Shown here piece by piece: positions 19,791 to 29,900 of a stretch of 64,000 nt of DNA. Source of the DNA: Actinomycetota bacterium (GTDB taxonomy: Bacteria; Actinomycetota; Actinomycetes; Streptosporangiales; Streptosporangiaceae). The notes under the pieces were generated by a model. The model was not told the DNA's origin. It made no database searches and saw only the letters and a list, made by a program, of their open reading frames with translations. Numbering within the stretch: the first letter of the stretch is position 1; each line of letters opens with the position of its first letter. The stretch is from assembly GCA_027313705.1 (NCBI GenBank), contig DAHVDE010000026.1, forward strand, positions 105,179 to 169,178, written 5' to 3'. The translations under genes and the position numbers were made by a program.

Positions 19791-20969
19791 GTGTCACTGC
19801 CGCCGCTTGTTGAGCCGGCCGAAGAGCTCAGCGTCAACGAGGTCAAGCGTTACTCCCGGCACCTGATCATTCCCGACGTCGGAATGTCCGGGCAGAAGCG
19901 GCTGAAGAACGCGAAGGTTCTGTGCGTGGGGGCCGGCGGTCTCGGCTCGCCGGCGCTGCTCTACCTGGCTGCGGCCGGGGTCGGAACGCTTGGCGTGATC
20001 GATTTCGACGTGGTCGACGAATCGAACCTTCAGCGCCAGATCATCCACGGCCAGTCTGACATCGGCCGGCCGAAGGCGCTCTCGGCGCGCGACAGCATCA
20101 AGGAAGTCAATCCTTACGTCAACGTGGTCGTGCACGAAGAGGCGCTGACCAACGACAACGTGATGGACATCTTCTCCGGATATGACCTGATCGTGGACGG
20201 CACGGACAACTTCGCGACCAGGTACATGGTGAACGATGCCTGCGTGCTGCTCGGCAAGCCGTACGTCTGGGGATCCATCTTCAGGTTCGACGGTCAGGCG
20301 AGCGTGTTCTGGGCGGAGTACGGGCCCTGCTACCGCTGCCTTTACCCTGAGCCGCCGCCGCCGGGCATGGTGCCCTCTTGCGCCGAGGGCGGCGTGCTCG
20401 GCGTGCTGTGCGCTTCCATCGGATCGGTCCAGGTCACCGAGGCGATCAAGGTGCTGGCCGGCATCGGCGAGCCGCTGGTGGGGCGGTTGATGATCTACGA
20501 CGCGCTCGAGATGAATTACCGCACGCTGAACATCAAGAAGGACCCGGACTGCGCGATCTGCGGTGCGAACGCGACCATCACAGAACTGATCGACTACGAC
20601 AATTTCTGCGGAGTGGTCACTGCGGACGCCCAGGAGGCAGCGGCGGGCTCGACGATCACGGCCGCCGACCTGAAGGGCATGCTGGACAGGGAAGAGAAGA
20701 TCTACCTGGTCGACGTCAGGGAGCCGAACGAGTACGAGATCGTGTCCATTCCCGGTGCCGTGCTGATTCCCAAGGACCAGATTCTCTCCGGAGCAGCGCT
20801 CGAGGCGCTGCCTCAGGACCGGCAGATCGTGCTGCACTGCAAGTCAGGCGCGCGGAGCGCGGAATGCCTGGCAGCGCTCAAGAACGCGGGCTTCAGCGAC
20901 GCGGTGCACGTCGGCGGCGGGATCCTTTCCTGGATAAACACGGTCGATCCCGCCCTGCCAGCCTATTAA
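19791..20969 (+). CDS. moeZ: Adenylyltransferase/sulfurtransferase MoeZ
   Basis: 392 aa from GTG 19791 (VSLPPLVEPAEELSVNEVKR), with GGAG 6 bases upstream. The N-terminal ThiF/MoeB adenylation domain carries the nucleotide loop VGAGGLGSPALLYLAAAGVG, the arginine motif ESNLQRQIIH, and zinc-type CYRC and CAIC pairs. The C-terminal rhodanese domain (~290-390) has the sulfur-accepting Cys at residue 350 in HCKSGARSA. MoeZ activates and sulfurates small sulfur-carrier proteins for molybdopterin, thiamine-type and other thiolation pathways. Its position before the alkyltransferase-like gene and adnAB matches mycobacterial and Streptomyces order. Confidence 0.95.
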   Translation: MSLPPLVEPAEELSVNEVKRYSRHLIIPDVGMSGQKRLKNAKVLCVGAGGLGSPALLYLAAAGVGTLGVIDFDVVDESNLQRQIIHGQSDIGRPKALSARDSIKEVNPYVNVVVHEEALTNDNVMDIFSGYDLIVDGTDNFATRYMVNDACVLLGKPYVWGSIFRFDGQASVFWAEYGPCYRCLYPEPPPPGMVPSCAEGGVLGVLCASIGSVQVTEAIKVLAGIGEPLVGRLMIYDALEMNYRTLNIKKDPDCAICGANATITELIDYDNFCGVVTADAQEAAAGSTITAADLKGMLDREEKIYLVDVREPNEYEIVSIPGAVLIPKDQILSGAALEALPQDRQIVLHCKSGARSAECLAALKNAGFSDAVHVGGGILSWINTVDPALPAY

Positions 20970-21041
20970 GACTCGTGCGCAGACGAGCCGAGACTCCTCG
21001 TCATGGTAGGCGTGGCCTATTGCGGGCCTTAACATCGTCAG

Positions 21042-21902
21042 GTGGCAATTGAGCCGGAGCGCGGTCAGCCTGCCGTGCCGCTGCCAGGCCGTCAGCCGGG
21101 AGCAGCGGCACGGCGGCCGGCCAGGCGCGGCGGACGGCGCCTGAGGTACCCGCCGCTGGCGGCGGCAGTGGCCCTGGTCGGCCTTGGCGGGCTGGTATTC
21201 ACGGGCGTTGGCATTTCCGGTCAGCTCATGCCGCGCCAGTTCACCCCCGCTCAGCGGGCGCGCATCGAGGCGTGGGAAGTCGCCTCTCGCTGGCGCACGA
21301 TGCGGAAAACGAAGATCTTCCCTGCCAGGGTGCGCTACTCGCTGGTCGAGACGCAGTTCGGCCTGCCTGGCTCGCTGAGCCTGACCGCGCGGCGGCTTGG
21401 CATCGCCAGGCAGTCGACTTGCGGGCGTGCGGCCGGAGTTGGCGCGCGTGCGCTGGCTGTCCTGCGCCGCGATGGCTGTCAGGCCCTGCTCCGTGCCACG
21501 TATACCGACGCCACGAGCAGCCTGGTGCTCACGGTCGGGGTGGCGGTGCTGGCCGGTCAGGGCGCCGCGCAGTCAGCGGCCAGGTACCTGGCGGGCGGGC
21601 CAACGACGAGTCAGGGGGCCGCCACGAAAAACCAGGTGCTCAGCCCGGTACAGGTCCCCGGCACCCCGGCGGCGGCGTTCGGCCGTCAGCAGCGCCAGCT
21701 CGCCTGGGTAGTCGGCGCCGGTTCCTACCTGGTGATGGCCACGGCCGGCTTTGCTGACGGCCGTCCGCACGTCACGGTGGACAGCGACCCTTACACGCTG
21801 ACGGAAATGACCAGCCTGGCCAGGGGCGTCGCCGTCGTTATCGCGGCGCCGCTCGGAGCGCCCGCCCCGGTGCCTCGCTGCCCCAGGGGGCCAGGATGCT
21901 GA
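21042..21902 (+). CDS. Hypothetical protein with one N-terminal membrane anchor
   Basis: 286 aa from GTG 21042. The first ~35 residues are Arg/Pro-rich (cytoplasmic tail). One membrane segment at about 36-60 (YPPLAAAVALVGLGGLVF) follows, and the rest is predicted outside the cell. That domain contains ARIEAWEVASRWRTMRKTKI and FPARVRYSL, with two cysteines near 127 and 145. I recognise no family. Its end overlaps the start of the mycosin-like protease by 7 bases, so it probably shares a transcript and may be the protease's partner or substrate. That last point is inference. Confidence 0.6.
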   Translation: MAIEPERGQPAVPLPGRQPGAAARRPARRGGRRLRYPPLAAAVALVGLGGLVFTGVGISGQLMPRQFTPAQRARIEAWEVASRWRTMRKTKIFPARVRYSLVETQFGLPGSLSLTARRLGIARQSTCGRAAGVGARALAVLRRDGCQALLRATYTDATSSLVLTVGVAVLAGQGAAQSAARYLAGGPTTSQGAATKNQVLSPVQVPGTPAAAFGRQQRQLAWVVGAGSYLVMATAGFADGRPHVTVDSDPYTLTEMTSLARGVAVVIAAPLGAPAPVPRCPRGPGC

Positions 21903-23302
21903 AAGAAAAAAGCCTGGCGGCCCGCTCCATCGCGGTGGCGCTCGCCGTCGTCGCCGTCGTCGTGCTGCCGGTCATCGCCGCCGTCCCGGCCAGCGCTGAT
22001 ATCGCGCGGCAGCGCCAGCAGTGGGTGCTCGACGCGCTCGGGGTCCCGGCCGCCTGGCGGATCACGCAAGGACGCGGCGTGCTTGTCGCGGTAATCGACA
22101 GCGGAGTCGACCCCACGATCTCTGACCTGGCCGGCTCGGTAATCACCGGCCCCGACCTGACAGGAGAGCACACCCCGTTCAGCAATCCGAACTGGGGTAC
22201 CCACGGCACCTGGATGGCGTCCTTGATTGCCGGTCATGGTCACGGTGCTGGCCACCAGGACGGGATCATCGGCGTCGCGCCGCAGGCGAGGATCTTGTCA
22301 ATCAGGGTCATTACTGATCGTTCCGACCCGGCCTATAGGGCATATCAGGATCAGCCAGCAAACCGCGGGCAACGCGAGCTTGCCGACGCGATCAGGTACG
22401 CGGTCAGGCACCGGGCCGCGGTCATCAGCATGTCACTGGGCTACAGCGCACCCAGCCTGGTCGTGCGCCAGGCACTTCAGTACGCGCTGAGCCAGAACGT
22501 AGTGGTCGTCGCCTCGTCGGGCAACTCGGGCACGGCCCAGACCGAACGCGGACAAGGGCATGCTCCTTACTCGTTCCCTGCCGACTATCCAGGCGTCATC
22601 GGCGTGGCGGCGCTCGACAGGTCGGGCGCTCCCGCGTACTTCTCGAGCGACAACCTGTCGGTGGAAGTAGCCGCGCCAGGCGTGAACGTGCCCGCGGCAG
22701 GCCGGCGGAACCGCTACTGGGTCGTGAGCGGCACGAGCCCGGCGTGCGCGCTGACCGCCGGCGTGGCCGCGCTGATCAGGTCCAGGTACCCGGGGCTCAG
22801 CGCGCCGCAGGTCAGGCGTTCGATTGTCTGGTCGGCGGCCAATCGCCCGGCAGGCGGCTACGACGACCAGATCGGGTTCGGTACCGTCGACGCATACGCG
22901 GCGCTGCGGTACGCGGCGCGACTCGCCTGGCAGGCCGGGCATCTGCGCACGGCGCGGGCGAAGTTGCCGGCCAGAGGTTTCTTCGGCGGCGGGCGGGCAG
23001 CGGTGCCTTCCGTCCCCGTGCCGCCGCGCAGCAGCGAGCCTCTGACCGGACTGGTCGCCCTGGCGGCACTTTGCCTGCTGCTCACGGTGGGGGGGATCTG
23101 GCGGCTCACGGCCGGCCTGCAGACCGGTGGCCAGGCGGGCGCCCGCGGCACGCAAGACCAGCCAGGCTCGCCGGCCGGCCACTACCAGGGTGGCTACGAG
23201 CGCGGCCGCTACCAAGACGCCAGGCCCCCTTACCCGTTCGCCGGATACGACCTCACCAGGATCGAGCAGGAAAGACGAGAGACAACCGGTGACGCGCACT
23301 GA
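21896..23302 (+). CDS. Mycosin-like S8 (subtilisin) serine protease with C-terminal membrane anchor
   Basis: 468 aa. A signal peptide (about residues 1-35, ending ASA) leads to a subtilisin domain at ~45-330. The catalytic triad is Asp68 in VAVIDSGVD, His103 in GTHGTWMAS and Ser281 in SGTSPACALTAGVAAL. A Pro-rich linker precedes a membrane segment near 385-405 and a cytoplasmic tail rich in Gly/Arg/Tyr. This is the layout of type VII secretion mycosins (MycP), but no ESX gene is visible in the window. Overlap with the upstream membrane protein suggests co-expression. The substrate is unknown. Confidence 0.85.
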   Translation: MLKEKSLAARSIAVALAVVAVVVLPVIAAVPASADIARQRQQWVLDALGVPAAWRITQGRGVLVAVIDSGVDPTISDLAGSVITGPDLTGEHTPFSNPNWGTHGTWMASLIAGHGHGAGHQDGIIGVAPQARILSIRVITDRSDPAYRAYQDQPANRGQRELADAIRYAVRHRAAVISMSLGYSAPSLVVRQALQYALSQNVVVVASSGNSGTAQTERGQGHAPYSFPADYPGVIGVAALDRSGAPAYFSSDNLSVEVAAPGVNVPAAGRRNRYWVVSGTSPACALTAGVAALIRSRYPGLSAPQVRRSIVWSAANRPAGGYDDQIGFGTVDAYAALRYAARLAWQAGHLRTARAKLPARGFFGGGRAAVPSVPVPPRSSEPLTGLVALAALCLLLTVGGIWRLTAGLQTGGQAGARGTQDQPGSPAGHYQGGYERGRYQDARPPYPFAGYDLTRIEQERRETTGDAH

Positions 23303-23360
23303 CCGGCGGGCTGGCACCGACCGGCGGGCTGGCGCTGACCGGCGGGCTGGCACTGACCGG
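23296..23360 (+). repeat. 18-bp tandem repeat between the protease and the alkyltransferase-like gene
   Basis: Three complete units of gcactgaccggcgggctg start at 23296, 23314 and 23332, and a partial fourth begins at 23350. Units differ by one or two bases. The period is a multiple of three, and from an in-frame GTG at 23289 the array would encode repeated TDRRAG hexapeptides leading into the alkyltransferase-like protein. It begins within the last two codons of the protease gene. Confidence 0.85.
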
Positions 23361-23366
23361 TCGGCC

Positions 23367-23681
23367 ATGACCGATTTCGCCAGCCGGGTGCTTGACGTCG
23401 CCGAGGCTATCCCGGCCGGCCGGGTGATGTCCTATGGCGACATCGCCGAATATCTAGGTGACGGCGGCCCGAGACAGGTTGGCCGGGTGATGGCGCTGTG
23501 GGGTGGGGGCGTGCCCTGGTGGCGGGTCGTGCATGCGGACGGGAAGTTCCTCGCCGGGCACGAGCGCGAGGCGCTCGCACGCTACCGCCGGGAGCGGACG
23601 CCACTTCGGCTCGGTGCCGACGGCCAGCCGTCGGGCCTGGACATGCGCAAGGCTCGGTGGACGGGGCCCGGCATATCATGA
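23367..23681 (+). CDS. Alkyltransferase-like protein (MGMT family, no active-site Cys)
   Basis: 104 aa from ATG 23367 (MTDFASRVLDVAEAIPAGRV). The O6-alkylguanine transferase C-terminal fold is clear: MSYGDIAEYLGDGGPRQVGR, then VMALWGGGVPWWRVVHADG. The usual PCHRVV active site reads PWWRVV, so the alkyl-accepting Cys is replaced by Trp. This is typical of alkyltransferase-like proteins, which bind O6-alkylguanine and hand lesions to nucleotide excision repair. An alternative GTG at 23289, overlapping the protease gene by 14 bases, would add 26 residues of TDRRAG repeats. ATG 23367 has no strong ribosome site, so the longer form is possible. Confidence 0.85.
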   Translation: MTDFASRVLDVAEAIPAGRVMSYGDIAEYLGDGGPRQVGRVMALWGGGVPWWRVVHADGKFLAGHEREALARYRRERTPLRLGADGQPSGLDMRKARWTGPGIS

Positions 23682-23760
23682 CATAACACTCGGATGATCG
23701 ATGGATGCCAAGGGAAAAACGGCGGGCTAGGGCAAGTCTCCAGCGAGATAGCGGCCCGGG

Positions 23761-26700
23761 ATGCTGGAATGCCTTACGACTATGCGAAACGACACGGATC
23801 GGCAAGCGCCGGCCTACCGGCTGGTTCGCCGCCCGATCAGCGCTGCCGAACCGCCAGGGCTCGACGATGCTCAGCACGACGTGGTCGGGCACGAAGGCGG
23901 CCCGCTGCTTGTGCTGGCCGGGCCTGGCACAGGCAAGACGACCACGATCGTCGAGGCCGTGGTCGAACGCATTGTCAACCGCGGCATGGACCCGAGCCGG
24001 ATCCTGGTACTCACCTTCAGCCGCAAAGCGGCACAGGAACTGCGGGAACGGATCACTTCGCGGCTTAACCTGACCACGACAGAGCCGCTCGCTTTGACGT
24101 TCCACAGCTATGCCTATGCGCTGGTGCGGCGCGAGTTCGTGCTGGCAGGCGACGAGCCGCCCGTCCTGCTTTCCGGCCCAGAGCAGCTAGCCGAGGTCCG
24201 TGCGATGCTGCGCGGCGAAGCGGCCGACGGAGCCGGCCACTGGCCGCAGCAGCTCAAGCCGCTGCTCGCAAGCCGCGGCTTCGCCGCCGAGCTGCGCGAT
24301 TTCCTGCTCAGGGCGTCCGAGCGAGGCCTGGACGGTCCTGCGCTTACTGACCTGGGCAAGCGCACGGGCCGCGAGGACTGGGCGGCCGCAGGCGGTTTCC
24401 TCACCAGGTATGCGGCCAGGTTCGATCTCGCACCTGTGCCCGCCTACGACTATGCGGAGATCGTGCGGATCGCCGGCCAGCTTCTTGCCAGGCCGGACAT
24501 CAGGCAGCGGGAGCGCCTCGCCTACGACGTGGTGCTCGTGGACGAATACCAGGACAGCGACCCGGCGCAGGAAGAACTGCTGCACGCGCTCGCGGGTGAC
24601 GGCAGGGAGCTGATCGTGGTCGGCGACCCCGATCAGTCCATCTACGCGTTCCGCGGCGCGGAAGCCGACGTGATGGAGCGGTTTCCTGCCAGGTTCGCCA
24701 ACCCGGACGGCACCGCGGCGAAGGTGATCGCGCTGCGCACCGGCCGGCGCAGCGACCTGGCGCTACTCGCCGCTTCCCGGCGGGTGGCACGACGGCTGCC
24801 GCCGGTCAGGGGGATGGTCAGGACCGATCATCGCGCTCTGGTCCCGCTGCCCGCTGCCGTACCTGGCACGGTGCGGGTAGTGCTGGCCGCCAGCGAGCGC
24901 CAGGAAGCGGCCGCGATCGCTGACACGCTCCGCCGTGCGCACCTGGTCGACCACGTGCCATGGTCTTCGATGGCCGTGCTGGTGAGGTCGGCGGTGCGGC
25001 AAGTGCCCGCGTTGCGGCGGGCGCTGTCAGGCGCCGGGGTTCCCGTTACGGTGGCCGGCGATGAGCTGCCGCTTGCCGACGATCCTGGCACGAGGCCGTT
25101 GCTCGCGCTGATCGGGTGCGGGCTGGCCCGTTCCGCCCTGACCGAGGAAACGGCGGCCGAGTTGCTCACCGGACCGATCGGCGGCACGGACGCACTCGGG
25201 CTGCGGCGCCTGCGGCGCCTGCTTCGCCAGCGGGAGTCAGGGGACCGCGGCGGGTTGCCGGCCGAGTCCCTTGCCTCGGTGCTTGCCGACCCGAGGCTGC
25301 TCACCTCGGCCGGGTTTCCCGCCGGGCCGTTGCTCGAGGCGGCCAGTGAGCCCCTGGCGGCGGCGCGGCGGCTCGCCGCGCTGCTTGAGCTGGTGGAGCA
25401 GATGTCCGCGGCGGGGACCGCCGCGGACATCTGCTGGGCCGTGTGGAACGCGACCGGCCTCGCGGAACGCTGGCAGGCCGTCAGCCTGGCCGGCGGAGCG
25501 CGCGGAGCGGCCGCCGACGCCGACCTGGACGCCGTGCTGACGTTGTTCGACGCGGCGGCCAGGTTCGACGCGCGAACTCCGCCAGGCTCGGTCAGGTTGT
25601 TCGTCGACAGCCTGACCAGCCAGGAGATCGCCGGAGATACTCTCGCCGAGCGAGCGCAAGCCGGTGATGCGGTGACGGTCTGCACGGCGCACCGGGCCAA
25701 GGGGCTTGCGTGGGACCTGGTTGTGGTCACCGGAGTTCAGGAAGGGACCTGGCCGGATCTGCGGATGCGCGGCTCGCTGCTCGGCATGGATCAGCTAGTG
25801 GCGGCCTGCGCCACTGGCCAGGCGGCCGGGATCTCCGCCGCTGACGCCGCCGCGGTCGCCACGGCGAGCAGGCTGCTTGACGAGGAACGCAGGCTGTTCT
25901 ACGTGGCCGTGACCAGGGCGCGGCACTCGCTGGTGGTGACTGCGGTCAGTGGCGAGGATACTCAGGAGCGGCCGTCCAGGTTCCTTGCCGAACTGGCCGG
26001 AGACGAGATCGGCGTCGAGGAAGTGGTCAGCGCGGGCAGGCGGCCGCTTTCGCTGCCCGCGCTGACCGCCGACCTGCGCCGGGCCGTGACCGACCTGAGC
26101 TTGCCTGCCCAGGTGCGCCAGGCCGCCGCCGCCCAGCTTTCCAGGCTGGCGCGGGCAGGCGTGGCCGGCGCCGACCCGGCCCGCTGGTATGCGCTCACGC
26201 AGTGGTCGGGCACCGGCCCGATCGGCGAAGGCGACGTGCGGATCTCGCCTTCCCAGGTCGAGACGTTCGTGACCTGCGGCTTCCGCTGGCTTATCGAGTC
26301 GGCCGTGGGAGCCAGCCCGCCTTCGGCCGCCGGGCACCTTGGTACTCTCGTTCATGCCGCCGCAGCCCTGGTCGCCGAGGGCGCGGATCGCGCCGACATC
26401 GCCGCGCGGATAGACGAGATCTGGCACCAGCTCGACTTCGGCAGCGTCTGGTACAACGGCAAGCAACGCGCCGCCGCCGGCCAGATGGTCAGCAAGTTCC
26501 TCGACTGGCAGCGAGGCAACAGCCGGGAGCTGATCGCGATCGAGCAGCGGCTGCGGGCGCGAGTCGATAACGTGATCATTTCCGGGCAGGTCGACCGGCT
26601 AGAACGAGACGCGGACGGAGCAGGCGTCGTGGTAGACCTGAAGACCGGGTCGAGCAAGCCGGCCGCCAGCGAGCTTGCCCGCCACCCGCAACTCGGGGTT

Positions 26701-26991
26701 TACCAGCTCGCCGTCATGCTCGGCGGTTTCATCGAGCACGGGGTGCGGGAACCGGGCGGCGCCGAGCTTGTGCACGTCGGCAAGGCTAGCGGCGCCAAGG
26801 GCGCGGTCGTGCAAATCCAGCGGTCCCTGGCGGGCGACCCGGACCCTGGCTGGGCGCTCAGCCTGGTCAAGGAAGTCGCCGCGGGCATGGCGGGCCCGCG
26901 GTTCCCCGCCACTGCCAATGACCGATGCCGCACCTGCCCGGCCGCCTCGAGCTGCCCGGTGGACGAGCGCGGCGAGCAGGTGCCGCCGTGA
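23761..26991 (+). CDS. adnA: AdnA-type UvrD-like helicase/nuclease subunit
   Basis: 1076 aa. The N-terminal UvrD-type motor has Walker A AGPGTGKT at residues 53-60, motif II VVLVDEYQDSDPAQ, motif III VVGDPDQSIYAFRGA, and motif VI FYVAVTRARHSL near 715. The C-terminal RecB/AddB-type nuclease has GQVDRLE and VVVDLKTG, with catalytic Asp959 and Lys961. Four cysteines (839, 1056, 1059, 1065) form the AddB-type iron-sulfur staple. AdnAB resects double-strand breaks in actinobacteria. The start could also be ATG 23782, since neither has a clear ribosome site. It overlaps adnB by 4 bases (GTGA). Confidence 0.92.
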   Translation: MLECLTTMRNDTDRQAPAYRLVRRPISAAEPPGLDDAQHDVVGHEGGPLLVLAGPGTGKTTTIVEAVVERIVNRGMDPSRILVLTFSRKAAQELRERITSRLNLTTTEPLALTFHSYAYALVRREFVLAGDEPPVLLSGPEQLAEVRAMLRGEAADGAGHWPQQLKPLLASRGFAAELRDFLLRASERGLDGPALTDLGKRTGREDWAAAGGFLTRYAARFDLAPVPAYDYAEIVRIAGQLLARPDIRQRERLAYDVVLVDEYQDSDPAQEELLHALAGDGRELIVVGDPDQSIYAFRGAEADVMERFPARFANPDGTAAKVIALRTGRRSDLALLAASRRVARRLPPVRGMVRTDHRALVPLPAAVPGTVRVVLAASERQEAAAIADTLRRAHLVDHVPWSSMAVLVRSAVRQVPALRRALSGAGVPVTVAGDELPLADDPGTRPLLALIGCGLARSALTEETAAELLTGPIGGTDALGLRRLRRLLRQRESGDRGGLPAESLASVLADPRLLTSAGFPAGPLLEAASEPLAAARRLAALLELVEQMSAAGTAADICWAVWNATGLAERWQAVSLAGGARGAAADADLDAVLTLFDAAARFDARTPPGSVRLFVDSLTSQEIAGDTLAERAQAGDAVTVCTAHRAKGLAWDLVVVTGVQEGTWPDLRMRGSLLGMDQLVAACATGQAAGISAADAAAVATASRLLDEERRLFYVAVTRARHSLVVTAVSGEDTQERPSRFLAELAGDEIGVEEVVSAGRRPLSLPALTADLRRAVTDLSLPAQVRQAAAAQLSRLARAGVAGADPARWYALTQWSGTGPIGEGDVRISPSQVETFVTCGFRWLIESAVGASPPSAAGHLGTLVHAAAALVAEGADRADIAARIDEIWHQLDFGSVWYNGKQRAAAGQMVSKFLDWQRGNSRELIAIEQRLRARVDNVIISGQVDRLERDADGAGVVVDLKTGSSKPAASELARHPQLGVYQLAVMLGGFIEHGVREPGGAELVHVGKASGAKGAVVQIQRSLAGDPDPGWALSLVKEVAAGMAGPRFPATANDRCRTCPAASSCPVDERGEQVPP

Positions 26992-29900
26992 CCCAGGCCA
27001 CCCTTTTCGACCTGCAGCCAGGAGAACCCGAGCCGCCGAAGACCCGCAGGCCGCGGTTCACGCCGGCTCAGCTGGCCAGGCTGCTCGGGATCGAAGAGCC
27101 GACACCGGAACAGTCAGCGGTCATCAGCGCGCCCCTGGCGCCGCTCGCGGTCATCGCCGGAGCCGGCTCTGGCAAGAGCGAGACCATGGCGGCCAGGCTG
27201 GTCTGGCTGGTCGCCAACGGGTTCGTTCGCCCCGAGCGCGTGCTCGGCCTTACCTTCACCAGGAAGGCGGCGGGCGAGCTCGCGACCAGGGTCAGGACCA
27301 GGCTTGACGGGCTGCGGCGGGTCGGGCTTGTCGAGCCGGCCGCCGACCTCGACGGCGACCCTGTGATCGCCACGTACCACGCCTACGCCGGACGGCTGCT
27401 GGCCGACCACGCGCTGCGCGATGGCCTTGAGCCGTCCACGCGGCTGATCACCCCGGCGGTGGCCTGGCAACTCGCCGCCAAGGTCGTGGCCGCGTATGAC
27501 GGGCCGATGGACGCGATCGACTGGGTACCAGTGACCGTCACCGCCGCGGTGGTCGATCTGTCGGCCGAGCTGTCCGAGCACCTGCGCGGCCCTGACGACA
27601 TCGCGGCGGCAGGCGAATGGCTGGAACGGCGCTTCGCCGAGCTTTCCGCGGGCAAGGCAAGGCCGGCTGAGGCGGCCATGCGCGCCCAGCGCGTCAGGAC
27701 TCAGCTACTTCCGCTGGTGCGTGCCTACGCGGCGGCGAAGGCCGAGCGCGAGGTCATCGACTACGGCGACCAGCTCGCGATCGCGGCGCGGATCGCGCTG
27801 GCGCACCCGCAGGTCGGTGCCATCGAGCGGGCAAGGTACCAGGTCGTCCTGCTTGACGAGTTCCAGGATTCCAGTCACGCGCAGCTCGAACTGCTTCGCG
27901 CGCTGTTCGGCAACGGTCATCCGGTCACGGCGGTCGGCGATCCTTGCCAGTCGATCTACGGCTGGCGCGGCGCGAGCGCCGGCAATCTCAAGCGCTTCGA
28001 GGTGACATTCCCGCCAGCTGAAGGCACCCGCGCGGGCACGAAGCTGCTGTCCACGAGCTTCCGTAATACCGGCAGGATCCTCGAAGTCGCGGCAGGGATC
28101 CAGCGGGAGCTGCGCACCGAGATCGCCGACGTGCCCGCGCTGATCGCGCCGCCTGACCGGGCCGAGCGCGGTGCGGTGATCTGCGCGCTGCTCGACAGTG
28201 CCGGCACCGAGGCGGAGTTCGCGGCTGACCAGGTCGCTGGCCTGCTCGAACTGCCAGCGGGGATCGCGCCAGATGGCGAGCCATGGCCAGCGGGGCGGCG
28301 GGACCGGGTACGGCCGTCAGACATCGCCGTGCTCTGCCGCAAGCGAGCGCAGTTCGGGCCGCTGCGCGCGGCGCTAGAGGCGCGGGGGATACCTGTCGAG
28401 GTGGTCGGGCTAGGCGGGCTGCTGACCGTCGCGGAAGTGGCCGACATCGTAGCCACGCTGCGGGTCTTGCACAGTCCGCAGGCATCGGATGCCCTGGTGC
28501 GCACCCTGACCTCGCCCAGGTGGCGGATCGGGCCGAGGGACCTGGTGGCCCTGGGCGAACGGGCCCGCCAGCTCACGCGGGACGCAGGCGCTCAAGAGGA
28601 CGAGCCGGCCGCCGCTGCCTGGTCAGGTGATTTTCTCGACCAGGCGGTCGCCGATTTCACGGCCGAGGCAGGCAGCCTGGCTGAGGCACTTGAAGACCTC
28701 GGGGAGCCTTCTTCGTACTCGGCCGAGGGTTACGCCAGGCTCGGGGCGCTTGCCGGGGAGCTGCGCGGATTGCGGCGGCACGTCGGGCGGCCGCTGCCAG
28801 AACTCGTCACCGAGGTCGAGCGGGTGCTCGGGCTTGACGTGGAGGTCGCCAGCAGGCCAGGCCTCGACCCGGCCGTGGCCAGGGCAGACCTGGACGCATT
28901 CGCCGACGCGGCGGCGGCGTTCGCCGGGGATGAGCGGGAGCCGACGCTCGGCGCGTTCCTCGCGTACCTGACCGCTGCCGAGTCAGAGGAGTTCGGGCTC
29001 GAGGCCGGGCAGGTCAGTGACACCGACTCGGTGAAGCTGGCAACCGTGCACTCGGCCAAGGGGCTGCAATGGGCGGCCGTCGTGGTGCCTGGCCTGTCCG
29101 CTGGCGCGAGGTCACAGAACTTCCCTGCCAGGCCGAGGCTATCGACCAGGTGGACGGACAATCCTCGGCTCTTGCCGTTCTGGCTCCGCGGCGATGCCGG
29201 TGACCTGCCAGGGCTGGCCAGCCTGGACGCCGACTCGCTGACCTCGTTCAACCTGGCCTGCGGCGCGCGCAGCCTGGCCGAGGAACGGCGGCTCGCCTAC
29301 GTGGCCGTGACGCGGGCGGCTTACTGGCTGTGCGGTACCGGATACTGGTGGGGCGCGGGAAAGGCGCCGCTCGGGCCATCCGCGTTCCTGCTTGACATCA
29401 AGGCGGCCTGCGAAGCCGGGGCAGGCCGCGTCGCCGCGTGGGCCGGGGAACCTGCGGCCGGCGCGGAGAACCCCGTGCTCGCCGAGCCGCTCACCGCCTC
29501 CTGGCCGGTGCCGCCCGAGGCGGCAGGCGCCAGATACGAGGCGGTCCGCGAAGGCGGTGACCTCGTGCTTGCCGCGCTGGCCGCCGAACCTTCCCAGAGC
29601 CATGCCTGGCCGGTCGCGCTGACGGTGCCGGCCGAGGCCGGCAGATACGCGCAGCTCGTGGCCGGCTGGGCCGCCGACGCCGAGCTGCTGCTCGCCGAGC
29701 GGTCAAGGCGGCGGGCCGATGGGCCGTCGCCGGTCGAGCTGCCGCCAAGGATCGCGGTATCTGCGCTGGTGACGATCGCCGCCGACCCGGCCGCCCTGGC
29801 GGCGCGGATCAGGCGGCCTATGCCGGCGCCGCCGGCGCCGAATGCCACCCTCGGTACCGCGTTCCATCGCTGGCTTGAGGAAAGATTCGGCCAGCCTAGG

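Noticed and set aside
20974..20989. Short hairpin (CTCGT/ACGAG) after moeZ as a terminator
   Set aside because: The stem is only 5 bp and no T run follows, too weak to call.
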